A stretch of 64,000 nucleotides of DNA from an uncultured Sphingomonadaceae bacterium (GTDB lineage Bacteria > Pseudomonadota > Alphaproteobacteria > Sphingomonadales > Sphingomonadaceae), in contig CAMLGC010000003.1 of assembly GCA_946479505.1 (NCBI GenBank), forward strand, positions 1 through 64,000, read 5' to 3'. The notes beneath the pieces were generated by a model. It saw only the letters and a program-made list of their open reading frames with translations. It was not told the DNA's origin and ran no database searches. A program made the translations under genes and the position numbers. How positions within the stretch are numbered: the stretch's first letter is position 1; each line of letters opens with the position of its first letter. Below are positions 55,824 to 64,000 of the stretch, in pieces.

Positions 55824-57587
55824 TCAATATCCCTTCGCCAGTCCCGCGGGCCGCGCACGATCGTTCGCGCCGTGGAGCATCCCCGTCTTCGGATCGACCA
55901 GGATCGCCTCGTCGGCGCCCCACGGCCCCGATTCGTGGAAGCTGTATCCCATCGCAACCAGCGCCGCGCGCGCCTCGGGCGTCAGGTAATCGGGATCGAC
56001 CATCACCGAATCGGGCAGCCATTGATGGTGGAAACGCGGCGCGTCGACCGCCTGCTGGATATTCATCCCGTAATCGACGACGTTGATGATGCTCTGGAGC
56101 ACGGTCGTGATGATCGTCGAGCCGCCGGGGCTGCCCGTCACCATGAAGACCTTGCCGTCCTTGAGGAGGATCGTCGGCGTCATCGAACTGAGCGGGCGCT
56201 TGCCGGGGGCGACCGAATTGGCTTCTCCCTGGACAAGGCCGAAGCTGTTGGGCACGCCGGGCTTCGACGTGAAATCGTCCATCTCGTTGTTGAGGAAGAA
56301 GCCGGTGTCGCCCGCGATCTTCCCCACCCCGAACAGATAGTTGATCGTGTACGTGACCGCGACCGCGTTGCCGTCTTCGTCGACCACCGAATAATGGGTC
56401 GTATTGGTGCCTTCGTCGGCGCTGACGCCGCCGTGAATCTCGCTTGATGGCGTTGCCCGGCCGGGAAGAATGCTGCGCCGCAATCGTGCAGCATGCTCTT
56501 CCGAGATGAGCTTCTGCACGGGATTGTCGACGAACGCCGGATCGCCGAGCTCGGTGTTGCGGTCGGCGTAGGCGCGGCGCTCGGCTTCGATCAGGTAATG
56601 CGTGGCATCGACCGACCCGAAGCCCCATTTTTTGAGCGGATACGGCTGAACGATCTGAAGAATTTCGCACAGCGTCGTGCCGCCCGAACTCGGGGGCGGC
56701 GCGGAAACGACCGTATAGCCCCGATAGTCGCACGTGACGGGCTTGTCCCACGCGACGGTGTATTTCGCGAAATCCTCGGTGGTGAGGAGGCCGCCGCCTG
56801 CCGCGCTCGCCGCTGCGACGGCTTGGGCGGGCGCGCCATGGTAGAAGGCGTCGGTCCCGCCCTTGGCGATCGCGCGCAGCGTTTCGGCGAGATCCTTCTG
56901 CACCAGCCGCTCGCCCGCCTGATAGGGGCGGCCGTTGTTGAGGAAGATCGCGGCGACGTTCGGTTCCTTGGCGAAATCCTCGGTGTTGCTATGGAGGATG
57001 CCGACGTCGCCGGGCTGAAGGATATAGCCCTGCTCGGCGAGCCGGATCGCGGGCGCGATCACCTTGTCGAGCGGCATCGTGCCATAGCGCTTGAGTGCCT
57101 CGTCGAGCCCCATCACCGTGCCCGGCGTACCGACGCCCAGCCAGGTGCCGGTGCTGCGCCCCGAAACGACGTTGCCGTTCTCGTCCTGGAAGATCGTCGC
57201 GGTGGCGGCAAGCGGCGCCTTCTCGCGAAAATCGAGGAACAGGTCCTCGCCCGAGGCGAGATGGATCGTCATGAATCCGCCGCCGCCGATATTGCCGCAG
57301 CACGGATGCACCACCGCCTCGGCATAGCCGATCGCGACCGCGGCATCGATCGCATTGCCGCCCTGCTTGAGGATGTCGACGCCCACCTGCGTCGCGAAAT
57401 GCTGCGCGGTGACGACCATCGCATGCGGCGCGGTGACGGGGGTGCTCGCGCGCCAATCGACCGCCGCGGCGCTCGACGTGTCGAGCGCCCGGTCGGAGAT
57501 CGGCTGGGTGGGGGCCGTGATGGTTTGCGGAGCACAGGCCGCGAGCGCCAGCACCACGGGGGTGAGAAGGGTGCCGGCGCTCCGCAT
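55824..57587 (-). CDS. ggt: Gamma-glutamyltransferase, lipoprotein-type signal
   Basis: Cleaves or transfers the gamma-glutamyl group of glutathione and related compounds in the periplasm. The 587-residue precursor should self-cleave before the catalytic Thr in NTTHYSVVDEDGNAVAVTYT. Also seen are VTAQHFATQVGVDILKQGGNAIDAAVA, GNIGGGGFMTIHL and GSPGGSTIITTVLQ. The N-terminus has a lipobox-like LALAACAP, suggesting membrane attachment. It lies downstream of the autotransporter gene on the same strand (65-nt gap). Confidence 0.95.
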   Translation of the reverse strand: MRSAGTLLTPVVLALAACAPQTITAPTQPISDRALDTSSAAAVDWRASTPVTAPHAMVVTAQHFATQVGVDILKQGGNAIDAAVAIGYAEAVVHPCCGNIGGGGFMTIHLASGEDLFLDFREKAPLAATATIFQDENGNVVSGRSTGTWLGVGTPGTVMGLDEALKRYGTMPLDKVIAPAIRLAEQGYILQPGDVGILHSNTEDFAKEPNVAAIFLNNGRPYQAGERLVQKDLAETLRAIAKGGTDAFYHGAPAQAVAAASAAGGGLLTTEDFAKYTVAWDKPVTCDYRGYTVVSAPPPSSGGTTLCEILQIVQPYPLKKWGFGSVDATHYLIEAERRAYADRNTELGDPAFVDNPVQKLISEEHAARLRRSILPGRATPSSEIHGGVSADEGTNTTHYSVVDEDGNAVAVTYTINYLFGVGKIAGDTGFFLNNEMDDFTSKPGVPNSFGLVQGEANSVAPGKRPLSSMTPTILLKDGKVFMVTGSPGGSTIITTVLQSIINVVDYGMNIQQAVDAPRFHHQWLPDSVMVDPDYLTPEARAALVAMGYSFHESGPWGADEAILVDPKTGMLHGANDRARPAGLAKGY

Positions 57588-57652
57588 GCAATTTGCTCCG
57601 TGTCAGAAAGACGTCGGCTCTCTGCCTAGAGCAAGTTCCCGTCGATTCAACC

Positions 57653-60600
57653 TCACCACCCGAAGTTGAGCGACACGCGCGCCGACACCGCGGCGTGGCC
57701 GAGCTGCTCTTCGGCGCCCGCTTCCCCGGTGATGCTGAACCGCCCCGCGCCGCCGCCCGCACGGATGCGGCCGAGCCACCCGCTTGTCCGGTCGCCGGGC
57801 GCGAGCGTAAAGGGATCGCCATTCTCGAAACGCGCCGTGGTCGCGCCGATCGAGCCGCCCACGATCTCGCGCCGGCCGCCTTCGAGCTCGATCCGGAACC
57901 AGCCGTCGGCGGGGTCGAGATTGCCGAGATCATACCCCAGCGTGAGCAGGCCGGAGGCGGTCGCCTCGTCGCTGGTCCGCTCGTCGACGATCAGGTTGAA
58001 GGCGGGGCCGCCGCCCTGGTCGGTGTGTGCATCCTCGGTGAGCTTGTAATAGTCGAACTGTGCGGCGGGCCGCAGGTGGAGCCGCTTGCCGATCGCGATG
58101 TCGTACGAGGCGCGGGCGATGCCCGAGGCGAGCGTGCCGCCCCAATCCGCCGCGGCCACGCGGCTGAAGTCGGCGGTGTCGAAGCGGCGCTGGCCATCGA
58201 AATCGACCTTGGCAATGCCGCCGCGCAGCGCGAGCCCGAAGCCGCCCCAGCGCCCGCGCCAATGGCCGGCGATCTCGTATTGCTCGGTCGAGACCTCGTT
58301 GTCGGTCGAGCCGTCGTCGTCATGCCCCATCGCGGCGCCGATCGTGACGCCGAGGAAGCCCGCGCCGCCGAGCGCATGCTCGATCCCCGCGGTCGCGCCC
58401 CAGCCGCCGATGTCGTAGGCGGCGGTGTCGCCGAGGTCCTTCGACGTTCCCCAGGCGATCTGCTGAATCCAGAAATTCCAGCCGCCGCTGCTCGCCATCG
58501 GCTGGTAGTCGCCGAGGAAGCGGGCAGCAGCCCGCGATGCCTGCGTTACAGATTCGAACAGGCCGCCGGCATGATTGGGCAGGAAGCTGCGATAGCGGTC
58601 GCGGAAGGTGTTGCCGTCGTCGATCGCCAGGAAGGCGCCGGCGATTTCCTCGTCGGCGTCGAGCGCCGCGAAGACGGCGTCGTAGGCGCTCGCCTCCGAG
58701 CGGTTGAAGCCGAGCTCGGTCGCGTTCTTGCGATCGATGCTGAGCGTGACGGTGCCCGCATCGGCGTCGCTCGACAGGCTGCTCTTGAAGAGGAAGGGCA
58801 GCTCGGTGTCGGCGCTCACGACGGTGTCGCCGCCGGTCAGCGTGCCGGCGTCGACGATCACATGATCGCCCATCGACCCGGCGATGCTCGTAAGATGCAC
58901 CCGCACGGTCGATCCTTCGGCGAAGGTTGCGGCGCCCGCGACCTGATAGATTGTGTTGGTGTCGTTCTCGCTATCGATCGTGACCCCCAGCACGCCCTTG
59001 GCGCCGACGTCGAGCGAGGCAAGCGCGATACTGCCGGTGTTGGTCGGATCGAGCGTGCCCGAGACGGTCGCTGCCACGCCCGCGCTGTTGGTGAGCTTTC
59101 CGGTGAACAGCGTCCCCTCGGCCATCGACAGGATGTCCGCACTGCCGCCGAAATCGACGTCGGCCCCAAGCTGCGAGGCGCCCGCGAGGCTCAGCGTGTC
59201 GGCGCCCGCGCCGAACGCGACGCTCCCCGACTGCCTGGCGTCGCCCGACAGCGCGAGCCGGTTCGCGCCCGCGCCGAAGGTCACCGTGCCCGCGACGCTG
59301 CCGTCGGCGATATCGAGCACGTCGTTGCCCGTGCCGAAGCGGATGTCGCCTTCGATCGAGGGCGTATCGCTTTCCTCGACGGCAAGCTGCTTGATCGTCG
59401 CACCACCGTTGTTGGCTGACAGGTCGATCGCGATCGCGTCGGCGGTTGTGTCCGAGGTCGAGGCCGAGATTGCGCCCGAATTCTCGATCAGGTCGAGCCC
59501 GCCCGCGCCGTCGCGGATCGCCGTTGCCACGCCCTTGCCGCTGGTCGAGGCCTTGATCGTGCCGCTGTTGACGAGGTGGGTGACGGCCGCGCCCGCGGCG
59601 ATGTCGATCGCGCGCGCAATGTCGCCGGCGCCGCTACCCCCCTTGGCGCCGATGCCGCCGGTAACGGTGATGTCGGGGGCCGAAGTGCCGGCGCCGATGC
59701 GCAGCGCGGTGGCGCTCGCCTGGCCCTGCGCGGCGATCGTGCCGCCCACCGAGATGCCGCCCGCGAGATCGACCGCATGACCGCCGCTGCCGATCGACAC
59801 CGCGACCGCGTCCACGTCGGCATAGACGCCGCTGCTGCCGATGCCGCCGTCGATGACGAGCCCGTGCCCGCCCTCGTCGCCCGCGACCGCGCCGAACGCG
59901 ATGTCGCGCGTGGCCGAGCCGATCTCGAGCGCCGGCGCGGCGCCATAGGATGCGATCGCGGCGGTGCCTTCCTTGGCGTCGTCGATGCCGTCGCCGTCTT
60001 CGTCGTCCTCATCCTCGTCATTGTCCGCGGGCGGCGCGGCGAAGATCAGCCCGCCATCGATATTGCCGGCCACGCGCACGGCGGATCCGCCCTGGAGCAG
60101 GTCGTCGGCATCGAGCTTGTCGGTCGCGGACGGGAGGCTGGTCGAGCGGTAGCCGGTGGTCGAGACCGCACCCTGGAAGATCACGGCGCCGCCGATGTCG
60201 CCGTCCAGCGACACGCCGACGGCGTTCTCGCCCTGCACCTTGACGGTGCCGCCGATCGTGACGTTGCTCGATACGTCGCCGGCGCGGACGCCGACCGACT
60301 CGTCGCCAGTGACCTCAACGGTGCCGCTGGTGGTCAGCGATCCCGTGAGCGGCCCGCCCAGAACGATGCCGCCCGACTCGTTGCCTTCCACCGTGATCGT
60401 ACCCGAATTGGCGATGCTGCCGGTAAAGGGCGCGCTGGTGCGGATGCCGAAGCGGTTGCTGCCCTTGGCGAATGGCCCGTCGATCTCGCCGTCGTCGTCA
60501 GCGTCCTTGGCGGTATAGTCCTCGTCGAGCACGATCTTGCCGCTGTTGACGATCGCGCCGCTGCCGCCCGCGGTCACGCCGATCCCGACCGCGCCGTTCG

Positions 60601-60847
60601 CCCCCGTCACCTGGATCGTGCCCGCATTCGCCACGTTGTTGTCGCTGTCGAGCGTGACCGCGGTGCCGCCCGTCGGCGCGACCGATCCCTTGTCCGTGAT
60701 CTTGATGTCGTCGGGCGCGCCGTGATCGGCGGTCGAGGTCCTGATCGGCGTGGTGACCTTGGTTTCGATGGTGGTCTGCGCCGCGGCGGGGAGCGCGGCG
60801 AGCAAGGCGATCGAGGTCAGGCTGGTGGTACTCAAAAGACTACGCAT
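57653..60847 (-). CDS. Large autotransporter with repeat passenger
   Basis: A 1064-residue surface protein. A signal peptide ends at PAAAQ (residue 24). A passenger of about 750 residues is built of short Gly/Thr/Val repeats (SGTITVEGNESGGIVLGG, SGTVEVTGDESVGVRAG, GGTVKVQGENAVGVSLDG), the pattern of a beta-helix. A strongly acidic stretch near residues 273-290 (DNDEDEDDEDGDGIDD) could bind calcium. The C-terminal ~270 residues form an autotransporter beta-barrel ending in the aromatic VSLNFGW. ATG at 60847 is preceded by AAGGGAG at 5-nt spacing; earlier in-frame starts add residues before the signal peptide. Confidence 0.88.
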   Translation of the reverse strand: MRSLLSTTSLTSIALLAALPAAAQTTIETKVTTPIRTSTADHGAPDDIKITDKGSVAPTGGTAVTLDSDNNVANAGTIQVTGANGAVGIGVTAGGSGAIVNSGKIVLDEDYTAKDADDDGEIDGPFAKGSNRFGIRTSAPFTGSIANSGTITVEGNESGGIVLGGPLTGSLTTSGTVEVTGDESVGVRAGDVSSNVTIGGTVKVQGENAVGVSLDGDIGGAVIFQGAVSTTGYRSTSLPSATDKLDADDLLQGGSAVRVAGNIDGGLIFAAPPADNDEDEDDEDGDGIDDAKEGTAAIASYGAAPALEIGSATRDIAFGAVAGDEGGHGLVIDGGIGSSGVYADVDAVAVSIGSGGHAVDLAGGISVGGTIAAQGQASATALRIGAGTSAPDITVTGGIGAKGGSGAGDIARAIDIAAGAAVTHLVNSGTIKASTSGKGVATAIRDGAGGLDLIENSGAISASTSDTTADAIAIDLSANNGGATIKQLAVEESDTPSIEGDIRFGTGNDVLDIADGSVAGTVTFGAGANRLALSGDARQSGSVAFGAGADTLSLAGASQLGADVDFGGSADILSMAEGTLFTGKLTNSAGVAATVSGTLDPTNTGSIALASLDVGAKGVLGVTIDSENDTNTIYQVAGAATFAEGSTVRVHLTSIAGSMGDHVIVDAGTLTGGDTVVSADTELPFLFKSSLSSDADAGTVTLSIDRKNATELGFNRSEASAYDAVFAALDADEEIAGAFLAIDDGNTFRDRYRSFLPNHAGGLFESVTQASRAAARFLGDYQPMASSGGWNFWIQQIAWGTSKDLGDTAAYDIGGWGATAGIEHALGGAGFLGVTIGAAMGHDDDGSTDNEVSTEQYEIAGHWRGRWGGFGLALRGGIAKVDFDGQRRFDTADFSRVAAADWGGTLASGIARASYDIAIGKRLHLRPAAQFDYYKLTEDAHTDQGGGPAFNLIVDERTSDEATASGLLTLGYDLGNLDPADGWFRIELEGGRREIVGGSIGATTARFENGDPFTLAPGDRTSGWLGRIRAGGGAGRFSITGEAGAEEQLGHAAVSARVSLNFGW

Positions 60848-60915
60848 GTCGCTCCCTTTGAACCTTTGGTTTCGGGGAGCGAGACGGATCGGCATCGCCG
60901 ATCCCGTAACCACGC

Positions 60916-63315
60916 CTAAAATCCGATCTCGATGCCGAGCCGAACCGTGCGGGGCCTGAGCGGCGTGATCGCCTCCTCCTGATCGAGCAGGAAGGGACTG
61001 CCGAGCGCGAAGCGGTTGCCGCGCGTGTCGAACAGGTTGGTGACGCCCAGCGAGACCACGCGCCCCGCGCGGCCGACCCTGAGTTCGAGCCCCGTGTCGA
61101 GCAGGTCGCCCTGCGGCTGGTCGAGCCTTGGCCCAATGCCGAGCCGCGACTTGCCGAGATAGCGGCCATAGCCGCTCAGCCGGAGCAGCAGGTCGTTCGG
61201 AAGCTCGGTCGCATAGTCGAACCCGGCACGCGCGCTCACCCCGGCGATGTTGGGGAGCGAATCGGCGATCTGCTCGGCGGCGAGCGCCGGCGCGCGCCCG
61301 TCGAACGCGGGGGCGAAGGTGGCGAGCAGCACCGGCGCGGGCGCCGTCACCTTGCTGTCATTGAGATATAGGGACGCGTCGAGCCTGAGCGCGGGCACGG
61401 GCCGCCACGCCGCGCTGATTCCGGCCGAATGAATGCGCCCGTCGCCGATGTTCGCGGTGGTCGGGAATCCGACGCCGTCGATCAGATCGGCCTGGATGTC
61501 GCTCCAGCGCGTGGCGGCGAGCGAGACGGCGATGTCGAAGCGGTCGTCGGTCGCGCCGCCATAGCGCAGCCCGGCTTCCGCGGTGCCGACGCGGTCGCCC
61601 TGGAAGCGCTGGATGAAGTCGCTGTCGATCGAAAGCCCGCCCGGCCGGTATCCTTCCTCGTAGCGCGCGAACAGCGCGAGCCGGTCCGCGGGGCTGTAGA
61701 GGAAGGAAACCGACGGCAGCGCCCGCCACTCGCCCCGGCTCGCGCGCGCGGCGCCGTCGAAGCGGAACGCGAAGGAGGCGGGCACGTCCTCGGCGCTGCC
61801 CGAGAGCCACGAATAGGTGATCCGCCCGCCCGCGCTGATCGCGAGACCCTCGATCGGCGCGATCGTCGCCTCGCCGAACAGCGTGGCTTCGTCGGTTTGG
61901 TTGGCGACCCCGGGGGCGGGCGCGAGCATCGCCGCCACCCCCATCTCGCGCCGCAGCGTCGCGCTGTTATGGAGCAGGCTGACGCCGATCAGCCAGCCGC
62001 TCCCGTCCTCCGCGCGCCGCGACAACCGCGTTTCGGAGGAGACCATGCGGATCTTGCTCGTCTGATCGAAGGCGTGCGGCGTGTCCCCGGTCGTGGCGTC
62101 GAACCGCTCGGCGACATACTGGTCCGATACGCCGGTCGCCGAGACGAGCCGGATGTCGCCGATTCTCCCGCGGATCGCCAGCTCGCCGAGCAGGTACTCG
62201 TTGCGGAACGGCTGCGCGACCGCGCTCGCGCGGCTCAGGCCATCGCCTGCGCGATCGGCATATTGGGCATCGTCGCCATCGATGCTCTGGAAGGTGCCCG
62301 ACAGGTCCACCGTCCAATCGGAGGACGCGGCGATCCGCACGGCGCCGCGCGCGCCGAAGGTGCGCACGCGATTGACGTCCTTTTCGTCGCGGAGGCGATC
62401 ATCGATATAGCCGCCATCGATCCCGCCATAGACGAGCCCGCGGAACGCAGCGGTTCCGGTGGCGATCGGCACGTTGAGGATCGCGCCCGCGTCGCCGCCG
62501 GGGTCGCCATGCCCGGTCGCCTGCACGCCCGCCCAGCCGCCGCCGCCGATGCGGTCGAGATCGGGCGGCATCGGCACGACGCGGACGATCCCGCCGAGCG
62601 AGCCCGCGCCATAGAGCGTGCCCTGCGGGCCCTCGAGCACCTCGACCGAGGCGACGTCGTAGAGCCTCAGATCGGGATCGGGCGCGCTGTAGGTCAGCCG
62701 CGCATTGCCCCAATATTGGCCGACGGTGGACTGGGTGGGTCCGGTGAAGCTCGAATCGGCGATGCCGCGGATGAAAAGCTTGTTGCGGCCCGGCCCCAGA
62801 TGCGTCGAGGTAAGGCTCGCGACGCGGTTGGCGATGCCCTGCGTACCGAGCCCCGCCTCGGCGGCCGAAAGGGCGCTGCCGTCGATCACTGTCGCCGTGC
62901 CCGCGAATTCGGAAAGCGGGGTCTCGCGTTTGCTCGCGGTGACGATGATGTCCTCGGGCGGAGGTGCCGGTGGGGGAGCAGGCGCGGGTCGTGGCGCTGC
63001 GGGGCGAGCGACCGGCGCGCGCTCGATCAGGAACGTGTCGGCCGCAACGCGCCGCGCGCGCGCGGGCGTGCCGGCAAGCAGCCGCTCGAGCGCCTCGGCG
63101 GCGCTCAGCCTGCCGTCGACCGGGCCGACGCGCAAGCCAGCGAGGCTGCGATCGCGCAGCCCGATGCTGGTGCTGGTCTGCTTGCCGATCGCGATGATCG
63201 CGCGGTCCAGCCGGGTTTCGTGGACCGAAATGCGCGCGCGCTGTCCGGCCTGCGCCGGTGCGGCGAGGGCGGCCACGAAGGCAAACGGAGCGATAAAGTG
63301 GCTAAGGCTGCGCAC
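60916..63315 (-). CDS. TonB-dependent receptor with STN domain
   Basis: A 799-residue outer-membrane receptor with signal peptide, an N-terminal STN domain (~25-85, ISVHETRLDRAIIAIGKQTS, then SAAEALERLLAGTPA) typical of FecA-like transducers that signal to FecR, a TonB box (DIIVTASKR), a plug with VEVLEGPQGTLYGAGSLGGI and a 22-strand-type barrel ending in RLGIEIGF. Its start overlaps the FecR-like gene by 14 nt. The ligand cannot be told; iron chelates and plant-derived compounds are both possible in this lineage. Confidence 0.94.
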   Translation of the reverse strand: MRSLSHFIAPFAFVAALAAPAQAGQRARISVHETRLDRAIIAIGKQTSTSIGLRDRSLAGLRVGPVDGRLSAAEALERLLAGTPARARRVAADTFLIERAPVARPAAPRPAPAPPPAPPPEDIIVTASKRETPLSEFAGTATVIDGSALSAAEAGLGTQGIANRVASLTSTHLGPGRNKLFIRGIADSSFTGPTQSTVGQYWGNARLTYSAPDPDLRLYDVASVEVLEGPQGTLYGAGSLGGIVRVVPMPPDLDRIGGGGWAGVQATGHGDPGGDAGAILNVPIATGTAAFRGLVYGGIDGGYIDDRLRDEKDVNRVRTFGARGAVRIAASSDWTVDLSGTFQSIDGDDAQYADRAGDGLSRASAVAQPFRNEYLLGELAIRGRIGDIRLVSATGVSDQYVAERFDATTGDTPHAFDQTSKIRMVSSETRLSRRAEDGSGWLIGVSLLHNSATLRREMGVAAMLAPAPGVANQTDEATLFGEATIAPIEGLAISAGGRITYSWLSGSAEDVPASFAFRFDGAARASRGEWRALPSVSFLYSPADRLALFARYEEGYRPGGLSIDSDFIQRFQGDRVGTAEAGLRYGGATDDRFDIAVSLAATRWSDIQADLIDGVGFPTTANIGDGRIHSAGISAAWRPVPALRLDASLYLNDSKVTAPAPVLLATFAPAFDGRAPALAAEQIADSLPNIAGVSARAGFDYATELPNDLLLRLSGYGRYLGKSRLGIGPRLDQPQGDLLDTGLELRVGRAGRVVSLGVTNLFDTRGNRFALGSPFLLDQEEAITPLRPRTVRLGIEIGF

Positions 63316-64000
63316 GGTTCGGGCTGGTCAGGGTCCAGCCGTCGCCCTTAGGCTGCGGCACGACCCCGAGCAACGGCGCGATCCGTGTCAGCGTCGCGCC
63401 CGCGCTCTCGTCGTCCAGTGCGATCGTGCCGGTGAAGCGCTGCTCGGCGATGGCGGGCGCGACCGCGATTCGGCGGCCGAGACTCCGCGACAGATCGGCG
63501 GCAACGCTGCGCAGCGGCGTGTTGGCATAGGCGAATGCGCCGTGGCGCCACCCGCCGATATCGCCGGTCGGCATCCGACCCAGCGTCACCGCATCGGGCT
63601 CGATCACCAGCGTCGCGCCGGCGTCGAGCGGCAGATTGTTCGTATCGGGGTTGTAGATCACCTTGCCCTCGGCGACCTGCACCCGCGTCGCCTGGCGGTC
63701 GCGGGTCACGTCGAACACCGTGCCGGCATCGACCAGCCGGTCCTCGCCGACCGTGACCACGAACGGGTCGTCGGCATTATGCCGGACGTTGAACAACGCC
63801 TCGCCGCGTTCGAGGCTCGCAAGCCGCGGCGCGGTCTTGTCCAGCACCAGGCGGGTGTCGCCGTTGAGCTCGATCGTCGATCCGTCGGCGAGCGCGATCG
63901 TCCGCCGGGCGCCCGGCGCGGTCTCGATCGTGTAGGGCGCGGCCGCCGGTCCGGTCATTTCGAGGCCGACCGTCACCGCGAGCGCCGCCGCGATCGCGCC
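63302..64000 (-). CDS. FecR-like anti-sigma regulator (N-terminus outside window)
   Basis: The frame is open to the window edge. The first visible residues (GAIAAALAVTVGL) look like the end of the membrane helix. The periplasmic FecR domain follows (PGARRTIALADGSTIELNGD, then RGEALFNVRHNADDPFVV and GTVFDVTR), and a C-terminal STN-like part (PLRSVAADLSRSLGRRIAVA). FecR proteins relay receptor occupancy to an ECF sigma factor. The sigma gene would be expected upstream, beyond 64000. It overlaps the receptor gene by 14 nt, supporting a single signalling unit. Confidence 0.9.
   Translation of the reverse strand, partial: GAIAAALAVTVGLEMTGPAAAPYTIETAPGARRTIALADGSTIELNGDTRLVLDKTAPRLASLERGEALFNVRHNADDPFVVTVGEDRLVDAGTVFDVTRDRQATRVQVAEGKVIYNPDTNNLPLDAGATLVIEPDAVTLGRMPTGDIGGWRHGAFAYANTPLRSVAADLSRSLGRRIAVAPAIAEQRFTGTIALDDESAGATLTRIAPLLGVVPQPKGDGWTLTSPNRAQP

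Noticed and set aside
59400..60400. CRISPR or tandem DNA repeat array
   Set aside because: The repetition is at the protein level (Gly/Thr/Val beta-helix units of an autotransporter) without identical DNA repeats or regular spacers.

Overview
The window is GC-rich chromosomal DNA from an alphaproteobacterium, most likely of the order Sphingomonadales (Sphingomonas-like). The evidence is the split nuoC/nuoD Complex I operon followed by birA, coaX, RNase J and a DUF1467 gene, a DUF2336 protein, a FecR/TonB-receptor pair, and scattered CCCGC-nTTC-GCGGG palindromes. No rRNA, tRNA, CRISPR array, prophage or insertion sequence was recognised. This is inference from gene content; no database search was run.

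Layout. 1-6288 (+): central carbon genes tkt (5' end outside the window), gap, a small MOSC protein, pgk, class I fructose-bisphosphate aldolase and an O-methyltransferase. 6441-6680 (-): a DUF72 remnant. 6679-10993 (+): thiE-like, an L,D-transpeptidase, an M23 peptidase, efp, a small exported protein and an inositol-monophosphatase-like enzyme. 11100-27000 (+): the complete 14-subunit NADH:quinone oxidoreductase (nuoA-N), carrying two extra genes (a 52-residue membrane peptide between nuoE and nuoF, and an exported duplicated-domain protein between nuoF and nuoG) and several palindromic repeats in its gaps. 26997-30513 (+): birA, coaX, rnj and DUF1467.

30510-36920 is the least understood part. 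It holds a two-TM coiled-coil protein (-) and, divergently, an Hpt-like protein lacking its phospho-histidine, a nucleotidyltransferase-like/multi-TM protein, a DUF2336 protein and a PAS histidine-kinase-like protein that also lacks its phospho-histidine. This is the best candidate for an undescribed, phosphotransfer-independent signalling module.

36921-41386 (-): a GH35 plus GH31 exoglycosidase operon, probably for xyloglucan side chains, with an operator-like palindrome inside the GH35 signal-peptide codons. 41468-47404 (-): an RND efflux operon (adaptor, pump, outer-membrane factor) preceded by two related 26-bp dyads. 47839-50928: an exported beta-rich protein, a Tat-exported YkuD-type protein, an aldo/keto reductase and a TonB-C-like exported protein. 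51445-53319 (+): a LytS/LytTR two-component system. 53345-55614 (-): an OmpR-type regulator with its kinase. 55824-64000 (-): gamma-glutamyltransferase, a large autotransporter, a TonB-dependent receptor with STN domain and a FecR-like regulator (cut by the window end).
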